This document shows, in pieces, positions 1 to 7,750 of a stretch of 64,000 bases of DNA. The DNA comes from an uncultured Eubacteriales bacterium (GTDB lineage: Bacteria; Bacillota; Clostridia; Christensenellales; CAG-138), in contig UQWD01000011.1 in assembly GCA_900544555.1 (NCBI GenBank), forward strand, positions 7,716 through 71,715. Direction: 5' to 3'. The notes under the pieces were generated by a model. The model saw only the letters and a list, made by a program, of their open reading frames with translations, did not search any database and was not told the DNA's origin. The position numbers and the translations under genes were made by a program. Numbering within the stretch: position 1 is the first letter of the stretch; every line of letters begins with the position of its first letter.

Positions 1-45
1 CAACAGTGCCGCCGCCGCGATGATAGCCCAATCGCCCAGCTTCAT
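1..45 (-). CDS. Partial N-terminus of a small membrane protein, possibly NusG domain II-like
   Basis: Only the first 15 codons lie in the window. They read as a short Met-Lys start (MKLGDW) followed by a hydrophobic stretch (AIIAAALL) that looks like a membrane anchor. The ATG overlaps the stop of the apbE-like gene in an ATGA arrangement, so the two are probably translationally coupled. NusG domain II proteins with this kind of start commonly sit next to ApbE lipoproteins in Firmicutes. The family call is inferred from that context and the start only. Confidence 0.45.
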   Translation of the reverse strand, partial: MKLGDWAIIAAAALL

Positions 46-1004
46 TCCCGCGCGCCTATCCATACGGCCTCCCAATCATCCGTAACCGCCAGGGCGCTTA
101 TACCTTCCCTGGACAAAAGCTCGCCGCCCGCTTCCCTGCCCAGCACGAAAACAGCCGTGGCAAGCGCATCCGCCTTGGTAGAGCTCTCACATATTACCGT
201 TACGCTGTGAAGACCGGTGCGGGCGGGCTTAAGCGTTTCGGGGTCAAGTATATGATGGTATATTTCGCCTCCGCTTTCAAAGAACCGCTGATAATCTCCC
301 GATGTAACCGCGCTGATATCCGAAGCGTCTATCACCTCAATCAGGCCGCCGTTTCCCCTTGGATCCTGCACGCCGACGCGCCATTTGCCGCCGTTCTCCT
401 TTGTGCCTACGGCGTATACGTTTCCGCCAAGGTTGATAATACCCGCGCATCCGGCCTCTTGATAGAACGCAAAAAGGCAGTCCGCGGCATAGCCCTTCGA
501 TATCGCCCCAAGATCGATCGTCTGGCCCGGCTTAAGCCGGGCTCTCATGCCCGCTTCATCCAACTCTATGCCCGTATAATCAACCAGCGGCTTTAATATC
601 TGGAGCGCCTCGTCCGAAGGGACGACCGAGCCGCTCATCCCGTCCCAGGCGTTTATGGCCGTAAAAATGGTCGGATCAAACGCGCCGCCCGTCAGCTCGG
701 CGTATTGTAAAGACTCCTCCAGCAGCTTAAAAGCGTCCCCTCCAAGCGCCGTCCATTCGCCACCCGCTTCGTTCAGGCGGCGTATATCGCTCCCCCGCCG
801 GTAGGCGGACAGCTCGTTTTCAAGCTCCGTCAAACGCTGGGCGCATCGCTCAAGCAGCGCTTCCGAGCCCCGGCCCCGCGCGGTAAGCGTCACGTACGTA
901 TCCATATGGAAGCCTTCGTAGCGGGCCTCGGCGGGCGTACAGCCGGTCAAGGCCGCTAATATCCAAAAGGCTATTACTAAAACTGAGATAATACGCCGTT
1001 TCAC
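42..1004 (-). CDS. apbE: FAD:protein FMN transferase, ApbE family lipoprotein
   Basis: A 320-residue ApbE-family protein, the usual length. The family uses FAD to attach FMN covalently to Thr/Ser of flavoproteins such as Rnf/Nqr subunits, outside the membrane. The N-terminus is a lipoprotein signal with lipobox LTGC, lipidated Cys22. Family motifs follow in order: DLGAISKGYAAD, NLGGNVYAVG, SAVTSGDYQRFF, HHILDPETLKP and TKADALATA, the last being part of the metal/FAD site. The start overlaps the stop of the DUF2461 gene by 4 bp. Its own stop overlaps the next start, which suggests an operon with a possible NusG-domain-II-like partner. No Rnf/Nqr genes are in view, so its flavinylation substrate is unknown. 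Confidence 0.9.
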   Translation of the reverse strand: MKRRIISVLVIAFWILAALTGCTPAEARYEGFHMDTYVTLTARGRGSEALLERCAQRLTELENELSAYRRGSDIRRLNEAGGEWTALGGDAFKLLEESLQYAELTGGAFDPTIFTAINAWDGMSGSVVPSDEALQILKPLVDYTGIELDEAGMRARLKPGQTIDLGAISKGYAADCLFAFYQEAGCAGIINLGGNVYAVGTKENGGKWRVGVQDPRGNGGLIEVIDASDISAVTSGDYQRFFESGGEIYHHILDPETLKPARTGLHSVTVICESSTKADALATAVFVLGREAGGELLSREGISALAVTDDWEAVWIGARE

Positions 1005-1672
1005 CGTTCCATCCCCATGACAAACCGGTACAGCGGCCCAAGCTCGCTGACAGCCTTGATAAGTTCATCAACTAACGCCCGGCCGTTAAATGTATTTTGA
1101 AGCTTGGGGCAGGAATAACACCAGCTTAGCCCCTTACGGTTTAAATAAGGCTTTAGTGCTTCATCCGCGTCAGGGAAACGGTCCCGTTTATATTCCTCTC
1201 CCTCAAGTATGTATTTGTCCAGCGCGCGGTCGTTAATCAAGTCTGAAAACCGGGCTGGAGCCGCAAAAACGCGCGCGCGAAGCTCACGCATCATATCCGC
1301 GTTCGCGCCGTACATCCCCATTCCGTAGCCGTAGCTGTCCGGCGTGATTTCAAAATAGACAGTAAAGCTCTCGGACAGGCGGTTTCCCGGCCTGCGGAAG
1401 CTGAGCCAGGCGTGATCCCTGTAAGGCAGCTTGTTTTTAGAAAAACGCGTATCCCGATATATTCGGGACACGATGCTGGAAAGTTTGGGGTTTATCTGCG
1501 GATCAACGCGAAGCATGTCCGGCAGAAGCGTTTGAGCCAATTCCTTAAGCGGCTCAAGCACCGAGCTTTTATAACGCTCCCGGTTCTGTTCATAAAACAG
1601 CTTTTCGTTACGAAATCCGATTTCGGTTAAAAAATGATAGGTATCAAGCGTAAAACCGCGAAATTCGCCCAT
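1001..1672 (-). CDS. DUF2461 (TIGR02453) family protein
   Basis: A 223-residue protein that matches the DUF2461/TIGR02453 family by its overall pattern: an N-terminal aromatic/acidic segment (GFTLDTYHFL), a conserved RIYRDTRFSKNKLPYRDH block around residues 70-90, the YFEI segment, and a C-terminal block about the tail of the substrate-like pocket. The biochemical role of the family is not established. It lies directly upstream of apbE with a 4-bp overlap, so the two are co-transcribed. There is no signal peptide or membrane segment, so it is probably cytosolic. I am confident of the family, not of any function. Confidence 0.85.
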   Translation of the reverse strand: MGEFRGFTLDTYHFLTEIGFRNEKLFYEQNRERYKSSVLEPLKELAQTLLPDMLRVDPQINPKLSSIVSRIYRDTRFSKNKLPYRDHAWLSFRRPGNRLSESFTVYFEITPDSYGYGMGMYGANADMMRELRARVFAAPARFSDLINDRALDKYILEGEEYKRDRFPDADEALKPYLNRKGLSWCYSCPKLQNTFNGRALVDELIKAVSELGPLYRFVMGMER

Positions 1673-1760
1673 CTTAAATCATCCTTTCTAAATATTAATC
1701 AATAATAAGTCTGCTATAGCCCCGCGCCGTTTTACGATGTCAGTTCGGCCGCGAAACGGC

Positions 1761-2300
1761 TTACCCGACATCTCCGCCGCGCTCGTACAGATCCCCGCCG
1801 CGCGCGTCTACCGCCACGATTGCGGGCATATCCCGTATTTCAAGCCTAAGCACCGCTTCCGGGCCGAGATCCGAAAACGCGGCCTCCTCCACGGATATTA
1901 CGGAACGCGCGATTAACAGCCCCGCGCCGCCCGTAGCGGCGAAATACACGGCCCGCCCTTTCATAGCGGCTTTAACCGCGTTTGAGCGGGGACCCTTGCC
2001 TATCATAGCCGTAACGCCCCAGTCGAGCAGCGACGGGGCGTACGAGTCCATGCGCGCGGACGTGGTCGGCCCGCATGGCCCGATAATCTCGCCCGGGGCG
2101 GAAGGACACGGCCCGGCGTAATAAACGCACGACCCCGAGGGCAGGGGGATCGGTTCCCCCGCCTCAAGCATCTGAGCAAACCTTTTATGCGCCGCGTCGC
2201 GCGCGGTATAGATAACGCCGCTGAGCGAAACCACCTGCCCGGCCCTGAGCTGAGCGGCCTCAGCGGATGAAAGCGGGAGTTGAACCGGAATTTTGTCCAT
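1761..2300 (-). CDS. fumB: Class I fumarate hydratase, beta (C-terminal) subunit
   Basis: A 179-residue subunit of the two-subunit, [4Fe-4S]-dependent fumarase/tartrate dehydratase family. It interconverts fumarate and malate with the alpha subunit encoded just upstream (13-bp gap). Family blocks visible are LSGVIYTARDAAHKR, YYAGPCPSAPGEIIGPCGPTT and the Gly/Ala-rich segment near residues 90-135. Two-subunit forms are typical of anaerobic Clostridia and archaea, and are single polypeptides in enteric FumA/FumB. Tartrate dehydratase (TtdB) is the main alternative and cannot be excluded from sequence alone. In a fermenter this pair would serve the reductive C4 branch or amino-acid degradation. 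Confidence 0.85.
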   Translation of the reverse strand: MDKIPVQLPLSSAEAAQLRAGQVVSLSGVIYTARDAAHKRFAQMLEAGEPIPLPSGSCVYYAGPCPSAPGEIIGPCGPTTSARMDSYAPSLLDWGVTAMIGKGPRSNAVKAAMKGRAVYFAATGGAGLLIARSVISVEEAAFSDLGPEAVLRLEIRDMPAIVAVDARGGDLYERGGDVG

Positions 2301-2313
2301 ATATATTCTCCTG

Positions 2314-3153
2314 TTATATTTGCCTAAAAGCGTGCCTGCAGGCGTGGCACTGCATGTTTACCGCCACCGGGAGCCCGGCCAAATGCGTAGGCGCGGCCGC
2401 AATATGCACCGCCAGCGCGGTCGTGCGCCCGCCTAGCCCCATCGGGCCGATGCCGATTGCGTTCACGCGCTCAAGCGCTTCAACTTCAAGCGCCCTTGTT
2501 TCATCGTCCGCCGACGGCTCCCCAAGCGGCCTGAGCAGTTGGCGTTTGGCTAAAAGCGCGGCCGCCTCCATCGTTCCGCCTACGCCAACGCCGACCACCA
2601 CGGGCGGGCAGGCGCAAGCGCCGGCCGAAACCACCGTTTCCGTAACGGCGTCCAGCACGCCCCGCTTTCCCTGCGCGGGCTTAAGCATATATAAACGGCT
2701 CATATTCTCGCTGCCAAAACCTTTCGGCGCGACCGTAATACCGATGTGCTCACCGGGTACAAGCCGTATGTGGACTACGCCGGGCGCGTTGCTGCCCGTA
2801 TTGTGCCGGCCGAAGGGCGTCAATACGGATTTGCGCAGGTATCCCTCCCTGTACCCCGCCGCGACGCCCGCGTTCACGGCTTCGTAAACGTCTCCAACTA
2901 TATGCGTATCCTGACCGATATCGAGGAAAACCACGGCCATGCCTGTATCCTGGCAGCATGGGCGCATAATTTTAGCCGCGAGGCGGGCGTTTTCGATCAA
3001 CTGTTCAAGCGCCGCTCGGGCCGCGCAGGCGGGGTCCTCCAAATCGCGCGCTCTCTCTAGCGCCTCCAACACATCTTCCGGCAAGCGGCAGCAAGCCTCT
3101 ACGCAAAGCTCGCTCACCGCCTTCTCGATTATGCGCGCATCAATCTCACGCAC
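2314..3153 (-). CDS. fumA: Class I fumarate hydratase, alpha (N-terminal, Fe-S) subunit
   Basis: A 279-residue catalytic subunit with the CCQDTG cluster motif at residues 66-71, the RHNTGSNAPG and GSENMSRL blocks, an ACACPP segment and a C-terminal CHACRH. These supply the cysteines expected for a labile [4Fe-4S] cluster. The start is a GTG at 3153, preceded by AGGAG with 9 nt spacing; no nearby ATG fits better. It is divergent from rex across about 175 bp that carry two TATCGATA octamers, so a shared regulatory region is plausible. L-tartrate dehydratase alpha is the alternative assignment. Confidence 0.87.
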   Translation of the reverse strand: MREIDARIIEKAVSELCVEACCRLPEDVLEALERARDLEDPACAARAALEQLIENARLAAKIMRPCCQDTGMAVVFLDIGQDTHIVGDVYEAVNAGVAAGYREGYLRKSVLTPFGRHNTGSNAPGVVHIRLVPGEHIGITVAPKGFGSENMSRLYMLKPAQGKRGVLDAVTETVVSAGACACPPVVVGVGVGGTMEAAALLAKRQLLRPLGEPSADDETRALEVEALERVNAIGIGPMGLGGRTTALAVHIAAAPTHLAGLPVAVNMQCHACRHAFRQI

Positions 3154-3234
3154 GTATATATTCTCCTGTTCGTTTTTGTTTATATCATATCATTTTTCCG
3201 GCCGTATGGCTATTACAGTCATTCGTTACCAATA

Positions 3235-3256
3235 TATCGATAACTAAATATCGATA
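3235..3256. promoter_or_regulatory. Paired TATCGATA octamers in the fumA/rex divergent region
   Basis: Two copies of the self-complementary octamer TATCGATA start at 3235 and 3249, 14 bp apart. The pair also forms a larger dyad (ATATCGATA, 5-bp spacer, ATATCGATAT). It lies between two divergent starts, the usual place for an operator. It does not resemble the TTGT-rich Rex consensus, so the binding protein is unknown. Confidence 0.4.
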
Positions 3257-3329
3257 TGCTTATTTTAGATTTTAAACGCTTCATAGCTTATGATATGGTG
3301 GATACACGAAGCAAAAGGAGGTAAGGCGA

Positions 3330-3959
3330 GTGCCCGGAATCTCAAAACCAGCGCTTGAAAGGCTGCCGTTATACTTAAGCTATTTAAAGAACATACAGCC
3401 TGACGGCGCGCCGTACATATCCGCCGCGTCAATCGCAGGCGCGCTGGGCTTAAAGGATGTGCTTGTACGTAAGGATTTAGCATGCGTGAGCGCTTCAGGC
3501 AAGCCGAAAAAAGGATATGTCAGGAGCGAGCTTATAGGGCAAATCGAGCGTTTTCTTGGTTATAACGATACGCGGGACGCCGTTATCGCCGGCGCGGGCA
3601 AGCTCGGCAAGGCGCTGCTTGAATACGACGGCTTTAAGGAATACGGCCTGAACATCATCGCCGCCTTTGACTGCGACCCGCGCGTTATTGGAACGGCGGA
3701 CAATGGCAAGGCTGTTTTCCCCATCTCCCGCTTAAAGGAGATCTGCTTGAGGATGAACATACTTATTGGCGTCATAACCGTGCCGCGCGCATGCGCGCAG
3801 CAGGTATGCTCACTGATGGTGGAAAGCGGAATACTCGCCGTATGGAATTTTACTTCCGCTCATCTTATAGCGCCTTCGGGCGTATTGATTCAAAATGAGA
3901 ACATGGCTTCGTCTCTCGCGGCGCTCTCAAGGCGCCTGTCCGGGGAAAGTGAAGCTTAA
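3330..3959 (+). CDS. rex: Redox-sensing transcriptional repressor Rex
   Basis: A 209-residue Rex: an N-terminal winged helix (about residues 1-75, ending near KGYVRSELIGQIERFLG) and a C-terminal Rossmann domain with the NAD(H)-binding glycine motif VIAGAGKLGKALLEY. Rex releases its operators when NADH/NAD+ rises, derepressing fermentative genes. The start is GTG at 3330, chosen because AAAAGGAGGTAAGGC sits immediately upstream. It is 38 bp upstream of adhE and probably in the same transcript as adhE and the hydrogenase genes, which are standard Rex targets in Clostridia. I saw no clear Rex box upstream, so autoregulation is inferred only from layout. Confidence 0.93.
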   Translation: MPGISKPALERLPLYLSYLKNIQPDGAPYISAASIAGALGLKDVLVRKDLACVSASGKPKKGYVRSELIGQIERFLGYNDTRDAVIAGAGKLGKALLEYDGFKEYGLNIIAAFDCDPRVIGTADNGKAVFPISRLKEICLRMNILIGVITVPRACAQQVCSLMVESGILAVWNFTSAHLIAPSGVLIQNENMASSLAALSRRLSGESEA

Positions 3960-3997
3960 ATCAACCAAGCACTTTATTTCAGGAGGTACAGGTACAC

Positions 3998-6607
3998 ATG
4001 CTAAACCAAGCAGCCCGCACCAACGTCGACAGCGTCGATACGCTCAAATCCGAGTTCAGCCGGGTACGGCAGGCGCAGCGCGCCTTTTCGGCCTACGGCC
4101 AGGAGCAGGTGGATAGGATTTTCCTCGCGGCGGCCTCCGCAGCCAACAAGGCGCGGATCCCGCTCGCGAAGCTTGCGGTTGAGGAAACCGGCATGGGCGT
4201 TGTGGAGGACAAGGTTATCAAAAACCACTATGCGGCCGAATACATCTACAACGCTTATAAAAACGCGCGCACTTGCGGCGTGATCGAAGAGGATAAGGCC
4301 GCCGGCTTTAAGCGCATAGCGGAGCCGATGGGCGTTATCACCGCCGTTATCCCCACCACGAACCCCACGTCGACCGCGATATTTAAAACGCTGCTCGCGC
4401 TCAAAACGCGCAACGGGATCATCATCAGCCCGCATCCCCGGGCAAAGCAGTCCACAATCGCCGCAGCCCGCGCCGTGCTTGAAGCGGCCGTGGAAGCCGG
4501 CGCTCCCGAGGGAATCATCGGCTGGATAGACGAGCCGTCACTGGAGATGAGCAATTTCGCCATGAAGGAGGCCGACATCATACTGGCCACGGGCGGCCCG
4601 GGCATGGTAAAAGCCGCCTATTCGTCCGGCAAGCCCGCCATAGGCGTGGGAGCCGGCAACACCCCGGCAATAATCGACGAGTCGGCGGACCTTACGCTGG
4701 CGGTCAACTCCATCATACACTCCAAAACCTTTGACAACGGCATGATCTGCGCCTCAGAGCAATCGGTTATAGTGCTCGACACCGTATACGGAGCGGTTAA
4801 AGAAGAGTTTAAAAGGCGCGGCTGCTACTTTTTGAGCGATATGGAAACGGAACAGGTTCGCAAGACCATCATCGTCAACGGCTCGTTAAACGCGCGCATC
4901 GTCGGCCAGAGCGCTTATAAAATCGCTTCGCTCGCGGGCGTAAGCGTCCCTCAAAGCGCAAAAATCCTTATCGGGGAAGTCGAGCGCGTGGATATAGGGG
5001 AAGAATTCGCGCATGAAAAGCTGTCGCCCGTGCTGGCTATGTACCGCGCCTCGAGTTTCGAGCATGCGCTCAGCCAGGCCGAGCAGCTTGTGGCGGACGG
5101 CGGGTATGGGCATACCGCTTCCGTTTATCTGAACGAAAGCGCCGTGCCCGAAAAACTTGAAGCGTTTGAACGCCGTATGAAGGCATGCCGGATATTGGTA
5201 AACACGCCGGCCGCGCAGGGCGGAATAGGAGATCTGTATAACTTCAGGCTGGCCCCCTCGCTTACGCTCGGCTGCGGCACTTGGGGCGGCAACTCCGTAT
5301 CGGAGAACGTCGGTATCAGGCATCTTTTAAACATTAAATCGGTCGCCCAAAGGAGAGAAAACATGCTTTGGTTCAGAACCCCTCAGAAAGTTTACATGAA
5401 GCAGGGCTGCCTGCCGGTAGCTTTGGATGAAGTGAAATCGGTCCTCAACCGGAAGCGGGCCTTTATCGTAACCGACTCATTCCTGTATAATAATGGATAC
5501 ACGGCGCCTATCGAAGCGAAGCTTGACGAAATGGGCGTAAAGTCAACCACGTTCTTTAACGTCGCGCCGGATCCCACGCTCGCCTGCGCCCGTGAAGGCG
5601 CGGCCGCGATGACGGCGTTCGCTCCCGACTGTATCATTGCCGTTGGCGGCGGCTCCGCCATGGACGCGGCGAAAATCATGTGGGTGCTGTACGAGCATCC
5701 CGAGGCGGACTTTATGGATATGGCAATGCGCTTCGCCGATATACGCAAGCGTGTTTACGCCTTCCCTAAAATGGGTGAAAAAGCGTATCTTATCGCCGTA
5801 CCCACCACAGCCGGGACGGGCAGCGAGGTTACGCCCTTCGCTGTTATTACGGATGAGGTCACGGGCGTAAAATATCCGCTGGCCGATTACGAGCTGTTAC
5901 CCAACATGGCGGTTATCGACGCGGATTTAATGATGGATATTCCAAAGGGGCTCACGGCTTCCTCAGGTATAGACGCGCTGACGCACGCGCTTGAAGCTTA
6001 CGCGTCCATGCTTGCTACCGATTACACGGACGGGCTCGCGCTTAAAGCGATAGAGGTCATCATGGAATACCTGCCCGAAGCCTATGAGAAGGGAGCGGGC
6101 GCGCCGCTCGCCCGCCAGAAAATGGCGGACGCCTCCACGATGGCCGGTATGGCATTCGCCAACGCGTTTTTAGGCGTATGCCATTCAATGGCGCATAAGC
6201 TTGGCGCGTTCCACCATCTTCCGCACGGCATAGCCAACGCGCTGATGATAAGCCATGTTATACGCTTTAATTCATCGGAAGCACCCGCAAAGATGGGCAC
6301 GTTCCCGCAATACTCGTATCCGCGCGCGCTTTCGAGATACGCTCAAATCGCCGCCAGGCTCGGTATCGAGGGCGAAACGGAAGAGAGTAGGATTTGCGGC
6401 CTTATCGAGCGGATTGAACGGCTCAAGGAACAGGTTGGCATAAAAAAGACCATTCTGGAATACGGCGTAAACGAAGGCGACTTTTTATCCAGCCTCGACG
6501 AAATGGTCGAGCAGGCGTTTGACGACCAGTGCACGGGCGCCAACCCGCGGTATCCATTGATGGCCGAGATACGGGAAATGTACCTGAACGCCTACTATGG
6601 ACAATAA
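3998..6607 (+). CDS. adhE: Bifunctional acetaldehyde-CoA/alcohol dehydrogenase AdhE
   Basis: An 869-residue fusion, the full family length. It reduces acetyl-CoA to acetaldehyde and then ethanol, oxidising two NADH. The N-terminal aldehyde dehydrogenase half carries the nucleophile Cys251 in NGMICASEQS. The C-terminal iron-dependent alcohol dehydrogenase half carries GGGSAMDAAK and the metal-binding stretch HSMAHKLGAFHHLPHG (residues 729-744). AdhE assembles as cytosolic spirosomes. A clear AGGAGGT site precedes the ATG. It directly follows rex, and a 2Fe-2S protein and [FeFe] hydrogenase lie further down, so ethanol and H2 formation appear to share control. Confidence 0.97.
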   Translation: MLNQAARTNVDSVDTLKSEFSRVRQAQRAFSAYGQEQVDRIFLAAASAANKARIPLAKLAVEETGMGVVEDKVIKNHYAAEYIYNAYKNARTCGVIEEDKAAGFKRIAEPMGVITAVIPTTNPTSTAIFKTLLALKTRNGIIISPHPRAKQSTIAAARAVLEAAVEAGAPEGIIGWIDEPSLEMSNFAMKEADIILATGGPGMVKAAYSSGKPAIGVGAGNTPAIIDESADLTLAVNSIIHSKTFDNGMICASEQSVIVLDTVYGAVKEEFKRRGCYFLSDMETEQVRKTIIVNGSLNARIVGQSAYKIASLAGVSVPQSAKILIGEVERVDIGEEFAHEKLSPVLAMYRASSFEHALSQAEQLVADGGYGHTASVYLNESAVPEKLEAFERRMKACRILVNTPAAQGGIGDLYNFRLAPSLTLGCGTWGGNSVSENVGIRHLLNIKSVAQRRENMLWFRTPQKVYMKQGCLPVALDEVKSVLNRKRAFIVTDSFLYNNGYTAPIEAKLDEMGVKSTTFFNVAPDPTLACAREGAAAMTAFAPDCIIAVGGGSAMDAAKIMWVLYEHPEADFMDMAMRFADIRKRVYAFPKMGEKAYLIAVPTTAGTGSEVTPFAVITDEVTGVKYPLADYELLPNMAVIDADLMMDIPKGLTASSGIDALTHALEAYASMLATDYTDGLALKAIEVIMEYLPEAYEKGAGAPLARQKMADASTMAGMAFANAFLGVCHSMAHKLGAFHHLPHGIANALMISHVIRFNSSEAPAKMGTFPQYSYPRALSRYAQIAARLGIEGETEESRICGLIERIERLKEQVGIKKTILEYGVNEGDFLSSLDEMVEQAFDDQCTGANPRYPLMAEIREMYLNAYYGQ

Positions 6608-6620
6608 GGAGGGTGAACAT

Positions 6621-7373
6621 ATGAATTTGGAAAGGGTAATAGCGGTTCGCACATCTAAAACCGTATACCGGGACGGCGAAACGGCAGTTAAGGTGTTTGA
6701 CGAGGATTATTCCAAGGCCGACGTGCTCAACGAGGCCCTGAATCAGGCGAGGGTCGAAAATTCGGGCTTGAACGTACCCAAGGTGCTGGAGGTGACCAAG
6801 GTAAACGGGAAATGGGCTATTGCGACCGAGTTTATTCAGGGTAAAACGCTTGCGCGCCTGATGGACGAGGAGCCGGGCAGGTTTGGCGAGCTGATGGGCC
6901 GGTTCGTGGATATACAGCTCGGCGTGCACGCCAAAAAGGTTCCCCTGCTCAACAAGCTTAAGGATAAAATGAGCGCGAAAATCATGAGCGCTCAGCTTGA
7001 CGCGACCACCCGCTATGATCTGCTCACGCGGCTTGAGGCGATGCCCCGGCGGCACAAGCTTTGCCACGGCGATTTCAATCCGAGCAACGTCATTATCAGC
7101 GATGTAAACGGCGAGCCGTATATCATCGACTGGGCGCACGCGACGCAGGGTAGCGCCGGCGCCGACGCCGCCAGAACATACCTTTATTTCTGGCTCACGG
7201 GCAACATACGCGCGGCGGACGCGTACATGCGGCTTTTCTGCGAAAAAAGCGGCACGCCGGAGCAATACATCCAAAAATGGCTGCCGATTGTAGCGGCTTC
7301 CCAGTCGGTTAAAGGAAGGCCGCAGGAGCGCGAGTTTCTACTCCACTGGGTAAACGTTGTGGATTATCAGTAA
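6621..7373 (+). CDS. APH/choline-kinase-fold phosphotransferase (TIGR02172-like), substrate unknown
   Basis: About 250 residues with the protein-kinase-like phosphotransferase hallmarks: catalytic loop LCHGDFNPSNVII and the metal-binding IIDWAHA, equivalent to the Brenner HxDxxxxN and DFG-like elements. The ATG at 6621 is preferred over one at 6597 because AAGGAGG ends 7 nt upstream of it, while the earlier ATG lies inside adhE without a site. It sits 13 bp after adhE and 29 bp before the 2Fe-2S gene, so it is embedded in the redox operon. Homologues are often annotated as aminoglycoside phosphotransferases, but resistance is not implied; a small-metabolite kinase is more likely. Confidence 0.8.
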   Translation: MNLERVIAVRTSKTVYRDGETAVKVFDEDYSKADVLNEALNQARVENSGLNVPKVLEVTKVNGKWAIATEFIQGKTLARLMDEEPGRFGELMGRFVDIQLGVHAKKVPLLNKLKDKMSAKIMSAQLDATTRYDLLTRLEAMPRRHKLCHGDFNPSNVIISDVNGEPYIIDWAHATQGSAGADAARTYLYFWLTGNIRAADAYMRLFCEKSGTPEQYIQKWLPIVAASQSVKGRPQEREFLLHWVNVVDYQ

Positions 7374-7402
7374 ATGCGCAATAGGATAGGAGGAATTTTA
7401 CG

Positions 7403-7645
7403 ATGAAGGTAACGATTTGCATTGGAAGCGCCTGCCATATCAAGGGTTCCCGCCAGGTTGTCGAGCAGCTTCAATACCTGCTGGCAAAGAACGGGCTTAA
7501 GGAAAAGGTCGAGCTTTGCGGCGCGTTCTGCATGGGGCGGTGCTCCGATAAGGTGAGCGTAACAGTTGACGAAGAGCCGTATTCCATTGGCCCCGCCGAT
7601 GTGGAAAGCTTTTTTACGGATAAAATACTCCCTTTATGCAACTGA
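7403..7645 (+). CDS. Thioredoxin-fold [2Fe-2S] ferredoxin (NuoE/HydC-like)
   Basis: An 80-residue protein. The four-Cys spacing expected of the thioredoxin-like 2Fe-2S fold is seen: Cys6-x4-Cys11 and Cys39-x3-Cys43, with an extra Cys47. This is the domain used by NuoE and by the small subunits of bifurcating hydrogenases. It probably shuttles electrons to or from the hydrogenase encoded 105 bp downstream; this partner is inferred from gene order. The ATG is preceded by AGGAGG. A 9-bp perfect hairpin lies in the gap after it, which could set the relative expression of this gene and the hydrogenase. Confidence 0.85.
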   Translation: MKVTICIGSACHIKGSRQVVEQLQYLLAKNGLKEKVELCGAFCMGRCSDKVSVTVDEEPYSIGPADVESFFTDKILPLCN

Positions 7646-7667
7646 GGGATGTAAACGATATGTTCAC

Positions 7668-7691
7668 CCCGGCCGCCGCTCTGCGGCCGGG
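7668..7691 (+). other. Intercistronic hairpin upstream of the hydrogenase
   Basis: CCCGGCCGC and GCGGCCGGG form a perfect 9-bp stem with a 6-nt loop between the 2Fe-2S and hydrogenase genes. No T-run follows, so it is not a normal terminator. An mRNA-processing or stability element is a reasonable guess. Confidence 0.5.
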
Positions 7692-7750
7692 AGGATTGCT
7701 TTAATGCTTTGGATAAGCCGGTTCTTCGGCGCCTGAAAGGTAGGTAGGCC

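Noticed and set aside
3960..3997. A Rex operator between rex and adhE.
   Set aside because: The 38-bp gap has only the ribosome binding site; no TTGT-N-ACAA-like dyad is seen.
6423..7274. A 283-codon minus-strand frame opposite adhE and the kinase-like gene.
   Set aside because: It spans the junction of two well-supported genes in antisense and shows the compositional look of a shadow frame.
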